64,000 bases of DNA from Trebouxia sp. TZW2008 (Eukaryota > Chlorophyta > Trebouxiophyceae > Trebouxiales > Trebouxiaceae): positions 1 through 64,000 of the forward strand of contig BDIU01000130.1 of NCBI GenBank assembly GCA_002118135.1. The letters run 5' to 3'. Positions 40,194 through 52,800 of this stretch are shown here, in pieces (position 1 is the first letter of the stretch; every line of letters starts with the position of its first letter). The notes under the pieces are model-generated. The model was given only the letters and a program-made list of their open reading frames with translations. It made no database searches and had not been told where the DNA came from. The position numbers were made by a program, and so were the translations under genes.

Positions 40194-42804
40194 TCAAAGG
40201 CACGCCTTATAACTGTCAGTGCCTTCCTGAAACTGCATGGCAGCCTTTTCAGAGTGTGCGCGCCTTCTTTTGTGGGGCACCTCTTGGCTGTTTTTGGATT
40301 CTTGCTGTTGGTGCCCAGACTGGTGTGCCAGAAAACCTATCGCCACCACTGCCACTGTCGCAGCTGCCCCAGCTGCTGCCTTTCGGGGGTTGTTCTTCAC
40401 CCACCTGACAGCACCCTTTACCCTGCCTAGCAAGCCACCCCTGCACAATGCGCAGCAGCTCTTTCAGCAGATTGGCACCATCTGACTTGTGCCGTGTAAC
40501 GGCACACCTTCAATTGCATTGCAACTGTTGAACAAGACAGCACATCAGATGCCAGCAGAATCTGTGCAGCGCAGATTCGCCCATGCCATATCACATGCAT
40601 GTAAGCTTGCATCTCCAACATTTGGCTGGGATGCAGAAGATGTTTGGAAACCGTGTACACTACTGTACTGCATCAGGTTAGTCTGGTATGGCTCACCTTT
40701 GTGGCTGTGTCTCATGCCGCGCATTTTCACCAGCTTGCTCAAAGCCGCTGCTGCATTGCTGCAGAGAATGGACCATCCCTGTCCTTGACTGTCTAGTCAC
40801 TCTCTGGGCTCTGCTTTGCGGCACAGTCTCAGCTTGGTTGACTCGCTGCTGCTCGGCAGGCTGCACATGATCTGAAGGTTGCTGTACCATCGCATGGACT
40901 GCATTGCCCGGTGCCTGCCATGCAGGCTGCGCGTCATGTGCAGGCTGCATATGTGCTGCAGATTGAGCTGCAGCAGAGGTGGCATGATGCTGTGCCCAGC
41001 GATCTGAATGCTGCACAGTTTCTGATGACCCTGCAAGATGAGCTGGCTGCTGTGAAAAGTGCTGCTGGCCGTTTTTGAAGCTCTGTATATGGGCCAGCAG
41101 CCGTACTCCAGTCAAACCTTTGGGCAGGCGCACTTTTGGGCCACTTGTCTCACCAGGGTTGACTTGCTCGCCGTTGCTGCCAATGCTGCAAACACTGCAG
41201 ACAACTGCCACAGGGGCCATGAGAAACGTCCGTTCCACCCTTGTGTATGTGGGCAGTTCTGACTGGGACCTGTGCAAAGGACGTCTGGGCTTTCTTTCGT
41301 CATTGATGACATTGCCGGTGGAAGCCCTCCTTGTGGGGCCCCTTGAAGAAGAGAAAGAAGACGAGGGCAGGGGCTGTTTGCGGCAGCTCTGGTCCCACAG
41401 CTGCAGCAGCAGCAGCTGCAGGTGTGATATGGGCAGACATAGCTTGAGGGTGAGTGACAGCTGTGCTGTGTGAAGTATTGGCAGCAGCGGGGTGTGAGGT
41501 TTGAGCAGGCACAGCTTGGATGTCAACGACCGCTGGGCCTTGTGAAGTGTTGGCAGCAGCTGAATGTGCTGCATGTTGGCCAGACACAGCCTGACTGTCA
41601 CTAACAGCTGTACCTGGGGCTGCTGCTGTAGACTGTGCGTAAGTTGCCATGGCTTTAGGGGGTGCACTCTGAGTCTGCTGTGCTGCAGGAATGAGTGGCG
41701 CATTAGCTGCTGAGGCGGCACTCTGTGCCTGGTGTGCTGCCGCAGATGCTGGTGCAGTGGCCATCGGAGCTACCTTCGGTGTCTGCTGTGCTGCAGCAGA
41801 TGCTGATGCAGTGGCTATTGGGGTTGCCTTCTGTGTGTGAAATGCTGCAGCAGAAGGGGATGCAGTGGCTGTTAGGGCTGCATGCTGTGCCTGGCGTGCT
41901 GCAGCAGATGCTGGTGCAGTGGCTATTGAATCTGCACGCTGTGACTGGTGTGCTGCAGCACATGCTGGTGCAGTGGCTATTGGGGTTGCCTTCTGTGTCT
42001 GAAATGCTGCAGCAGAAGGGGATGCAGTGGCTGTTGGGGCTGCACCCTGTGTCTGCTGTGCTACAGCAGAAGGTGTGGCAGCAGAGTTTGGGACAGCACT
42101 CTGTGTGTGTGCTACGATAGAGGGTGTAGAGGGTGTTGGGTCGCAAGCCCTGTGCAGAGTTTGGCCCCCATTTGCTGCCTTTGCAGGCTGCGGGGCCGTG
42201 CTTGGCTGCAGCATTGAGCCTGAACCTCTGCATTGAGACAGTAACACTGAGCAGCTTGCGATTTCAGCATGAAAGGCGTACACATCACAGATGGACTTAG
42301 ATTGTAAGACACCTTGAGCAAGCTGCTTTTGCAACAATACTGCTCGAGTGCCAATTCAATGCTGTGATGCAGTGACGTCATTGCCAGTGGCAGGGCCAGA
42401 TTTCTGCTCAACTGAAAGCTCGTTATTAACATAGACCTGACAGCAGAAAGACTCACAGCAGCACATACCTGTTGTCCCCAAAGCCACCACTGTCGTTCCC
42501 GCTCTGACCAGCTGCATTTGACGCTTCAGCTAGGCTGTCAGGGTCTGAATGAGCATCTGTGCTGCTGTTGTCGTTACCCATAGGAGATGCAGATGCAGCG
42601 AGCAAAGAAGACGAAAGGAACTTCAGCTTCTGCCTTGTCTCAGCAGCATCTTGCCGCTGAGCTGGCTTTGTCCTGCAAAAATATGAAAGCATATGATCGC
42701 GCCGCCCAGCCATGAATGGATGAGCTGTGAAGTACAACATGATCTGAAGGCACGCACCTGACAACAGCGTTATGTCCATCAGGCTCGCTACCAAGGCTTC
42801 CCAT
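40194..42804 (-). CDS. Unrecognised protein with Ala-rich repeats and C-terminal hydrophobic anchor
   Basis: Exons 42804-42758 (ATG, MGSLGSEPDGHNAVV), 42672-42469, about 42223 to about 41440, 41341-40697 and 40440-40194 (TGA). Junction phases agree except exon 3/4, where a frame change requires an intron of about 100 bp whose donor I could not fix. Exon 3 is composed of about eight 20-residue Ala/Thr/Gln units (QTQKATPIATAPASAAAHQ type). Exon 4 has a basic block (RRASTGNVINDERKPRRP) and a Cys pair (VCSVCSIGS), then Gln/His-rich sequence. Exon 5 has a basic helix and one hydrophobic segment (AAAGAAATVAVVAIGFLA) near the C-terminus, as in tail-anchored proteins. Neighbours give no clue to function. 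A frameshift rather than an intron between exons 3 and 4 is possible. Confidence 0.58.
41700..42110. repeat. About 60-bp coding repeats within exon 3 of the 40194-42804 gene
   Basis: Imperfect units containing 'gatgctggtgcagtggctat' and 'ctgctgtgctgcagcaga' repeat about every 60 bp in frame. Two larger blocks, around 41820 and 41982, are nearly identical, indicating a secondary duplication of several units. Confidence 0.85.
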
Positions 42805-43876
42805 TCTAATACTTGCAGAAACTCAGCTTGATCACGCACAGCGCCTGCGCTTGCTACGTCATGGGACGGCAACTTCGTAAAGCACAACAACACGCCAGAC
42901 AAGCTGTCCGCAGAACAACGGATCGGCGCAGGTGGCTCAAAGGTCAGTCTGTGTCCGACAAGAGCCCGATCGTCGAGACAATTTGTTGAGCGGCACGCGC
43001 CAATCACGAACGCACTATTGCCTTGCGCCAATGTTCGCCTTTATGTGCTGTCGCAACACGCTCACAACGCAGTAAGCATACAAAAGCGACAAAGAGTCTG
43101 CAAGTCGCTCAGGAATCTGGCTGACTCATGTGGAAGGATCGCTGGCACAATTCTGCCAATGTCCAATGGCAATTTCAGTCAGCGCAAAAATAGCTAGGTG
43201 GAACTGTGCAGCACAAATGCTTCATCTGCATGTAAATCCACATGTTCTCTCACACGTAGACTGCAACAACTGCTGCTGCCATGCCTGCTGGTACTCTAGA
43301 CCTGTGTTTGTTTAAGCTCCGAAAGCCACTGTTCCCATTGTCCTAGGTAATGACTTTTATAAGCAGTTCTGAACACCTTGCCAGCTACCTGTGCACGTCT
43401 AACAAGAACTGTGCTCCTGCTTCTACTCAGCTACTTGTCTATCAAGCATTGTATACTGCTCACAATACAAGCAAAGGGAAAGGTGAAACAAAACCCTGCA
43501 TGTTGTACTAAGCTGTGGTGCTAAGCTGAGAAGAAATGGTGTCTGGACATCTTGCACAAGAAACTGTGCATCTAAAGTTCATGAGTTGTGCAGGCTGTGC
43601 ATAGCCCGACTGACATACCACAGGCTGCTCAAACATGCAAGGCTAGCCTAGTGTCAAGCACAAACTTGACCCAAACACACATGATGCATATAGCTGACCT
43701 TTACCGCTGTATGAGTCAGGCGGCTTTGATTCACAGCACAGATCTACGCTGTAGGAAGCCGGTGAGCTAGCAAGACGCAGGGCTCAATGTCAGCAAAAGC
43801 CATGCCAATGTACGCAGCAATGGAAGACCCTGTCACTGTGATGGACGACATTGATGGCGCAGTCTGAGTTGTTATG
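42805..43876. other. Intergenic: promoter of the 42804 gene and 3' region of the ARID/SANT gene
   Basis: 42805-43090 is CpG-rich on both strands and open in one frame without an ATG, consistent with promoter and leader of the minus-strand gene. From 43100 to 43876 I see only CA/TG-rich sequence without exons; it should contain the 3' untranslated region of the ARID/SANT gene's neighbour boundary. Confidence 0.45.
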
Positions 43877-46800
43877 CTATTTTGAAGCTGTGACACTGAG
43901 GCTGCTGATGACAGGTGCCCAGAGAGCATTGCTGCGGGCTTGCATGCCACGGGATATGACTTCTCTTGGCTTGTTCCTGCACATGAAAACATTTCTTGCT
44001 TTGCCCTGTCATGCCTAGCTAGCAGCCATATCAATTGTGCAAATGGGCACCCGAGAATTTGCACTGCCTTGCCTACAAACATTGGCCTTGACATGACACA
44101 GATCCTGTTCAGCTATGCACTTGAGCACAAAGCATGTGCTGCAGCTCATGGATATAGGTGGATGATTGAATGCATGTGTAGTGGCAGTTCTGACCTGTGC
44201 ATGTTGGCATCATGTGGGGTCCTTGCAGCTTGCCGCAGCCAGGCAATGGCATCCCGCAGGGTCTTCCTGCGGTTGCTGTCTCTAACAGCCTCCAAGCGGC
44301 GCAGGTGACCTGCCTCAATCAGGTCACGCTTCAGCTGAGCCTCTGCCTTCTGAGCAGCTTCTGCTTGCAGCCGCTCCTGTATACGCGTGCAGATGTCACT
44401 TGACAAGTTCATTGGAAAAGGAAATTTTACATCACATGAGGAAGATGACATGCATGCAGGGAAAGTAGATATTTTGCCCTGCTAGGTCAAGCTGCTGCAG
44501 CTCACAGAGGGGCCCATCATAATGCATGGCAGCAGTGAGTTTTTTTCCCTTGATTCCTGTAGTTGCTTGTGCCCTGCCGTGCAACTTCAGCTGGTGGTAT
44601 GACATGCCGGGCGGGAGTCAGCTGCTGCTGTTCTGACTTGAGTGCAACAAGTGCATGAGCTTGATCCAAGTCTGCTTTCGTTTGCAGAGCAGTGCTCAAA
44701 CAGACGCACTGAGCCAGATATGATACGACAAATACAAGTTGTATACCTGACAGTTCGGTCAATCAGGCATGCACCGTAATCTGAGGAATAGATGAAAAAG
44801 AAGCCTAACCCTCTTGATGTTGAGTTGAGAGTAGCCAACTGATGTAATGAGCTTCTCAACCATAAATGGCAGACTCACCTCAGCTAGACGTTGATACCAT
44901 GCTTGAGCTCTGAGGGTCATCTGAGTCTTCCACACATTGTAGTAGTACAGCACCAAATGCTCTGTTTCCCGCTGCGGCAGGAACTGCTTCCTGATGGCGG
45001 GAAAATCCCGCCCAAACAGCAGCATTCCCTCCTCAAACTGCTCCTCTTCCTCATGCGTCCAGCCTTCAGCAACTGCGGCGCCAATGAGGGGCAGGCCTAG
45101 GGGCTTGTGGGCCGCCCGGGGCAGGGCATTATGCAGTGCTACCTGCCCTTCCACTGACCATTGCACCCTGCATGGTTGCCAACCTTGTTGTCAGGCTGCA
45201 CCAAATCACTTAAAATTGTAACAGTTGCATTCTGCTCACAAGCAAGGATATGTGCATGAGTATACATGCATATAGATGCCAGTGTGTGATTACAAGTACA
45301 TCGCAAATGGTGACGAAATGAGTTTGTGGCATGTTTTGTATACCAACACCGCAGATGCAATGAATGCGGAAATTTTTATAGTCATGCACTTCAGATGAAC
45401 TGTAATGCTTAAGCAACAACAGCAACAATGCATCCTCTCAAAAGCTGCTGACACTGTTTCTTGCTGTGCCTTGAGCATCTCAAGGCATCAGAAACGAATG
45501 CACCATGTTTGATCATATTTATACTTGAACCTACCATGCTGCAGTACAGCTTCCCTAATGCAGGAGCATGCTTTGCACAGACGCAAGTCCAGCTGCTGCA
45601 GAACAAAGCTCAGTCTGCATCGTACGACACAGCAACAAGTGTGTGGCAAGATGGGATTTCCACAGCTCAGAAGAAGCTCGTTACCTTTGCTGAAGCGTGG
45701 CGCCATCAGGCAAAGGTGGGGGGTGACAAATTCTAGCCTGGCTGTTTGCAGCACCTGCAGAACAAGCAGAGCATGAAATTGAGTTGCAACAGGTACAGAA
45801 GCTGTGCTTGACTACTCTTGTGCACACCAAGAGACTGCTTGCAGTGATTTGGAGTTTATTTAGCCCAAGACATCAAACAGCAGACAGCAAACATTGTTTG
45901 AGGCACAGCCAAGGAAGCAAGGACTAGCTAGGAGTTCTGGCCTCGCATTGCTAAGTATGCTGTATGGAGTTGGGATGCCATGTATGCCATGTTGACGGCA
46001 TACAGGACCATTGGAGTAGAGTTAGAAGACATGACTGAAGTGATAAGCTATAATGCATACAAGGCATAGTATCATATTGTGCATTGGCTCTATTACCAAG
46101 ACAAGTGCAATGAGTGCTGTGGCAACAACATGATCTGATTTGATGGCCACACACTATGCGATAGAATCACAGCCTGGCCAGTGAACATGTCTGACAAGGG
46201 CTGCTATTGCCAATGTGTAACCACTGTGGTCACCAGCATTGCATGGATTGCTTCAGGCACACCAGACAAAGCTGTCAAGCATGCAAACCATGCATGCAGA
46301 CACATCACATGCAGCACAGTCACAGACACGCTGCAAGTTGTACGCCTTTCTGTAATCAACACAGGGCAGCTCAAAACTTTACCAATCCCAAGAGAGTATT
46401 TCCAGACAGCTTCCTTGCGATCATACCAGAGGCAGCATTCAGCTGATTGACCGTACGCTGATGCTGGTAGCTGACCGGTTGTAACAATTGTAGCAATTGT
46501 GATTGGCATGTAGTTGCTCATCTTGTCTACCTGTGACAATGCGGGGCTGCATCCAACGCTGCTCATCAGCCGGTGTGTTTGGCAAATTTTCGTAACCGTC
46601 AGCAGCCAAGCTGAACAGCTATAATGATTGAATGGATGCTGTATAGCAATTACATTCTGAGGCTTGTATAGTCACCTAGTGGCATTGGGGCTGCATTCAG
46701 CTGACTGCTCCTGTCCCCATCAGCTAGAACTGTGTTCACTTGATTGACAGTCATACCTGTGACAATGGGGGGCTGCATCCAACGCTGCTCATCAGAAGGC

Positions 46801-49800
46801 ATTCTGAAGGGGCGAGGCAGGACAGGAGGCATCTGGGCCTGATACTCGCCCCCCTCCCGAGTCTCCTCAACCTCACTCTCCTCGCTGCTCAGCTGTCCCT
46901 GCTCCGAAACCACCCAAGCTGGTCTGTACACTTCAGGTGCAGCCCTTGCTCTTGTGCTGCGCCGCACCACTGCGAGCAGCACACATGCTCTTGAGGACGG
47001 AAGTTTTGGGTCATATACAACTCCTTTTGGTCCACAGGTGTTGAGGCACTTGAATTGGTCTGTCAGAGGTTTTGGGTCATGATGCTGTGTTGCACGTGTC
47101 ACCAGCTTGACATCAGCATGCTTTGTGACAAAATTGACCCGGCTCACTTTGTCACCAATGTCACAACATGGTGAATCAAAGCCCTGTAACAGGCACGACA
47201 CAAGAAATTATGGTTGAATCAAGCTTAAGCGCGACCTTGTGCTGTGCTTGTTTATATGGTCTCATGATCAGGTTTAGCTGACCAGATACTAAGCCCAGCA
47301 CTTGATGAGACATGGGCATGGCCTGACAAAGACCCAATGCAGCAACAGGCAGCAGAAAGCCCTCAATGCCAACAGCAGCTTAGTATCTTGACATATACAG
47401 CACAACAGTAACTAAGGACTGGACTGACTGACATGCAAGGAGGTCTTCACCATCACAAGTGCGTGTGAGTACTGGAACAAATGTCAGACCAACAAGGTGC
47501 TTACCAGCAGCTGGCGAATCCTCCACAAAGTCTGTTGCAGTGTCCTCAAACATGACAACCCGCAGCTGTGATAAGATGTGCATGAGCAGTTGAGGTCTGA
47601 GAAGAGTGACAAAATGACAAGATCCTTACCAGCAACAGGCAACTTCTCTAGCAGGTCTGTTGCGATGACCTCAAACAGGACACTCGAACGGCTGTGATAG
47701 CATGTCCATGAGCACTTGAGGACTGAGAAGCATGACAGAGCGACATGGCAGCAAGCAGATTTTCCAGCAAGTCTGTTGCAGCATCCTCAAACATGATACT
47801 GCCCAGTCTGATCAGCACAAATGCTTTCATGACAAAGCAACAGGCAAGGAGGCCTACCAGCAGCAGGCAGATCCTCCATAAAGTCTGTTGCGACGTCCTC
47901 AAACATGACGCCCCGCAGCTGTGACAGCATGACCATAAGCATTAAAGCACGGAGATGAAGGACAAAGCGACATGCAAGGAGGCTCACCAGCAGCAGGCAG
48001 ATCCTCCATAAAGTCTGTTGCAACATCCTCAAACATGACGCCCCGCAGCTGTGACAGCATGTCCATGAACAAGAACTCCTGCTGAGGGCTCAACCCAGTC
48101 TGCACAGGCAGAGAACTTCCGTCTGGCTCAGCTGCCAGCACAGTTGCAGCCACAGATGAAGCTGGTGGGGCAGTTGATGCAGCTGTCACAGCAGATGCTG
48201 CTGACATGGTTGCTGTTGATGATAATCTGGTTGGTGGTAATTGCTGTGGTTGCTCTCTTTGCCTCAGCCCTGCATTTAGCTCCACGCTGGACGACCCTGG
48301 CTGACTTTGCTGAAGAATAGTTCCCACGTCTCTTGAGGCAGCACCCAACTGCCCTTGATCCTGCATGTCTCGGTCAGGCAGTTGAGCCGGCACAGACCAA
48401 TGGGTATTGCGCTCAAGCTGGTGCTCAGCGTTATCTGCCTGCTGGGCACTCAGAGTTTGAGCTGCATGCTGGGCCTGCTGCGCCTGCTGAGCATGCTGCT
48501 CAATCAAAATAGGCCGCTGTGCCCCAAGCACACCTGTGTCAGCCTGCTGAGCCTGCTGGGCGCGCTGTTCTCTTAAATCTGGCTGCTGATCCTTATGCTG
48601 ATCTATGCAAGTCTGCTGAGTATCATGCCCAGCTGCAGGCGAGTGCTGTGAGTGAGGCTCGTCCATGATGCGCTGCTTCTTATGTTTACGATGCCGGCCA
48701 GACCTTCTGGAACTGTACCTGGCGGGGGCATCATTGGCGGCGGGGCAAGCTGCGGTCAGCCGCAGCCACCGCACCATTGCACTCATCTTGGTGTCTCCCT
48801 GCATGTCACAGATGTTTTCAGTGCCAGACATTAACGTTGTTAGGGAGCTCTTTGAAAGCATTGCAGGATATGCAGCAGACAGAGGGCTGCTGTGTACGGC
48901 AGTCGAAATGCCATCAATTGTTTAAGCTTGACGCTATAATGGTGCTGGGGAAGAAAGAATTGCATGTTCTGACAGGATACAGAGGCACTGAAACAATGCC
49001 TGTGATGGCATGAGGTGTAACACGATCCCTTGCTATGCACAGTAGCGACAGGTCACAGCTTGACACCTTGAGCACAGCTTGATGCAGAATCGTGCCAAAG
49101 ATGCTTCAGCGAAAACGAATCACAAAATGTAGCCCAGAACCCCACGACACGCTGGGTGTGTCAGAACTTAACAAGTAGAAGCAGCCTGTAAAGTGTGCTG
49201 AAAAAATATACAACAAGCAGTGCTGACCTGTGCAACCAGATTGAAGCCTGCACGCCTCCAGTCAGCACTGCTGGTTGCTCTGGTGACTGCTGGCAGGCCA
49301 AGGGGGGCTGGGGAGGGGCGCACATACCCCACCCCCCCTATGGTTTCCCAAGCAAGCTCTGCAGGTGAGGTTGCCTGCATCATCAAACTGTGCTGACAAT
49401 GGAGCTTAGGGAGAACAATCGGCTAGTCATTGTGCTCACTGGTACACTGAACATTACTCATAATGACACTGGATATACTAGTATATATTTTCCACAGGGA
49501 TGCTTCCAGTCTTTGTAATAACATTCATTGGAGAGCATGCAGACTGCAACAGACGGCAGTCAGCAATACATTGATCATTTACCAGTGAGTGCCTGTTGAC
49601 AACAGCTTTACAAAAGAGGTCTCAATAGCTGTGCATGGTCTGACTGTTGCTCAGGCAACACAGGCGTGTCAGGAGACCCAAAGACAATTTCACTGCCATC
49701 ACAGTGAGCTAGCAGTGTTTGAGTTTGGCCCTGAGCTGTGAAGAGAAACATGGCCGTGTGCCCTGTTGCCTAGGAGAAAGAGCGATGCACTATGCCTTGT

Positions 49801-52800
49801 AAGTGCTGTAGACAACTATGCATGCTGTGCTGCAGCAAAGAATCCAGCAGGAATTCATACCTCTGTGCATGATCATGGATGCTGCGGGAACTGCACAGAC
49901 TGTACCGTAAAGCCTAAAGCATCTGCTAGACCTCTGACAGTATCACAGCAATGTTACAGGGGGTGGGAATGCGCTGTATGGGAAGATGCAAATCAAGACA
50001 AAAAGCAATAGCACCAAAGCTTTTTACTCACTCTGTGAGCCTCTGCCTGAAACCCAGACAGGATAGGGTCTGGAAGCAAAGCACCATGAGGGATGACTCC
50101 AGATGCCAAGCCCCTACCCCTACCCCTGCCTCGACCCCTGCCACGGCCCCTACCCCTCCCCCTACCCCTGCCCCGCCCCCTGCCTCTACCCCTCGTCCCA
50201 GCAGAGGCTTCAGAGCCAGCTTCTTCAGACGCAGCAGACCCTTCATCAGCTTCTTCTTCTTCTGACTCCAGAATTCTGCTGCTGCCGCCACCACTGGACG
50301 CCTCTTGCTCTTCTTCTGCTTCAGAGCGCGACTTAGAACTGGCCTCAGATGCTGACTGGGAACTGCCCCTGCCGGTGGCCCTGCCCCTGCCGCGACCCCT
50401 GCCCCTGCCTCTTCCCCTTCCTCTGCTTCTTCCTCTTGATGGAGCAGAAGAAGGGGCCCTGCCCCTGCCCCTGCCCCTCCCACTGCCAGGGGGTCTGCCT
50501 CTTTTTCTTGGGGGTGCCACCTCAGCTCCTGCCCCTGTGACTAGGGCACCTCCAGAGGCAGCCCCTGTTGGGAGGGCTGCATCAGGTCCAGCCCCTGCTG
50601 ATGGAACAGACTCAGCAGCTGGAAGCTGAGTCTCATTTACTTGCTGAGCTGCTGCCTGTGTGTTTTGTGGGAGCTGGGGTACTTGAGGGATGGCAATGGG
50701 TTGAGTTGGGCTGGCAGCATGTCTATGCAATGCTGATTCTGATGTAACTGGATTGACCTGCACGCCAAGCTCCTGTTGCATTATGTAACTCTGAACAAGC
50801 GCAGTGCTGATGCACTAACAAGATGTGTGAGCTTTGATGCATTTCACCATACATGTGGCAAGCGCAACATGTGTATCGACATGAAAGCAAGCATTGTCAA
50901 CAGGTGATGTGTCTGAAGTGACTTCTGTACAAGCTGAATTGAGACAAAATGCACAGCATCGTTTGAGGCATGAAACCAAACTGGAATGGCATTCAATGCT
51001 GTAAAGCCAGCCACAAAAGCTATCTTGGTATGTCAAGATTATCTGCCAGCTGTGCTGATAGAACCTGGCCAATTTCACTGCTTCATCAGAATTTGTCAAA
51101 ACAGAGCAGGGAGCAGAGGTCAATGACTGAGGGTTGCATGAGGACCAACTCAGAAAGGAGAGATCTGAAGACTCTGGTTTGCCAGCTCTGCAGACAAGAC
51201 AGGCATCAAATGAGGGTTGCATGAGGAGCAATGAGAGGTTTAAAGACCTGAAGACTCTGATTTGCCAGATCAGCGAGATCTTGAGGGTCACAGTACCCAG
51301 AAGCAGCAGCTGCCTCAGTAGCTGCCGCCACAAGCTTCTCAGGAGCCATACCATCCACAGAAACCGGGAAGGCCAAAGGGCTGGTCCCCGCATGTCCGTT
51401 ACGTTGCCCACTTGCCCTGCGCTGAGTCACCACACCCATAAGCTTGGGCTGCTGCAGCTGCTGGGGCAACTGCTGCTGCCTTTGCTGCTGTCGCTGCTGC
51501 CTTGACTGCTGCTGCAGCTGCTGCTGCAACTGCAGTGCAGAAGAGCCTTGATACAGCCTTGAGGGTGTTTGAACAACTGCAGGACTTGCTTGCAGGGGCT
51601 GGTAGCCGCCCTGTTGCGGCACTGCCCCAAGCGGAACTGCCCCAACAGGCACATCACTGCGCATCATGAGCTGCGGCTGCTGCTGCTGGTGCTGCTGCTG
51701 CTGCTGATGAATGTGTTGCTGGTGTTGCGTGTGCTGCTGCTGTTGCATGTGCTGCTGCTGCTGCTGATGAAGCTGCTGCTGCTGCTGCTGAGGGATGTGT
51801 GACCATGATTGCTGCTGTTGAGGCTGCTGCCAGTTCTGCTGTATGGCAGGTTGGGCCTGGGGCAGTGTCAAGCCAGTGACAGGTTTGACTGCTTTCTGTT
51901 GCTGGTTCACAACCTCAGATGAAGGACTGCGAGCACGCTTTGGCCTGCCACGACCTGTCTGAGACTCGACCGCCTGATTGCCTGTAGAACCCCCCTGCTT
52001 TGCGCCATTTGCCAGCTGTGAAGCATCGGGCATCACAGCCTGTACATGCCCTGACTGCCCAATTGTAGCCCCAGCCGCTGGCATGGTGCCAGGCTGAGCA
52101 GCTTGTGACCTAGGCGCAGGGTGTGATAGCGCTCGGTACGCTGCTGCTTGCTTCATCAGTGACTGGTCAAAGTCCATGAGCTTAGTCCTGTAGAGTGACT
52201 CAATTTGTGCAGCTGGATCTTGTCGCCAGGCTGGGCATTGCAGCAATGAACTGGCTATCAGGTTCCAGGGGAAGACACTGAGGGTTGGCTGCGCTGAGTG
52301 GCATTCATGCACTAAGCGCCACAGCTGATACAGCCGAACAGATCTGCCCTCGCACCAGGTCTCCAAAGCTGGCAACTGTCCTTTAGCAGACACAGCAAGA
52401 CTATAGTCAGCTGCACACGCCCAGTAAAGGTTGCAATGCTTGGTGAGTTACATCAACATGCAGAGATTGAATTATGCATAAATACAGCTGAACAGATTTG
52501 CCTTCACAACAGGTCTCCAAAGCTGGCAACTGTCCTGTAGCAAATATCTGAAGGCTACAGTGATTGTGCCCTAAAAGAAACGTTTGATGCAAGCACATTC
52601 CCAATGTAGGACAGCGCAATTGAAAACCATCACTGCATTTTGACTGCAGAAATGTCTTTGAGTGAGGACAGTTCTTTGTGAGGACAATCTTCTGGTTGAC
52701 CAACGCATTCGTTCTAAAGATGAAACGCTGTGTAATCAGCTGCGCATGTGCAGTGAAAGTTGCAATGCTTAGTGAGCTGTGCCACCATGCAGAGATCGAA

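Noticed and set aside
41440..41721. Minus frame upstream of 41341 (Leu/Gln/His-rich) as part of exon 4
   Set aside because: It is the shifted reading of the Ala-rich repeat exon; the repeat units are regular only in the other frame.
45461..45736. Plus-strand frame ending FAEAWRHQAK with a donor-like GT
   Set aside because: Looks weakly coding, but lies inside a minus-strand intron, and I found no second exon or start to support a nested gene.
50093..50629. Pro/Leu/Ala-rich plus frame of 178 codons
   Set aside because: It is the antisense of the Gly-Arg tract of the ARID/SANT gene.
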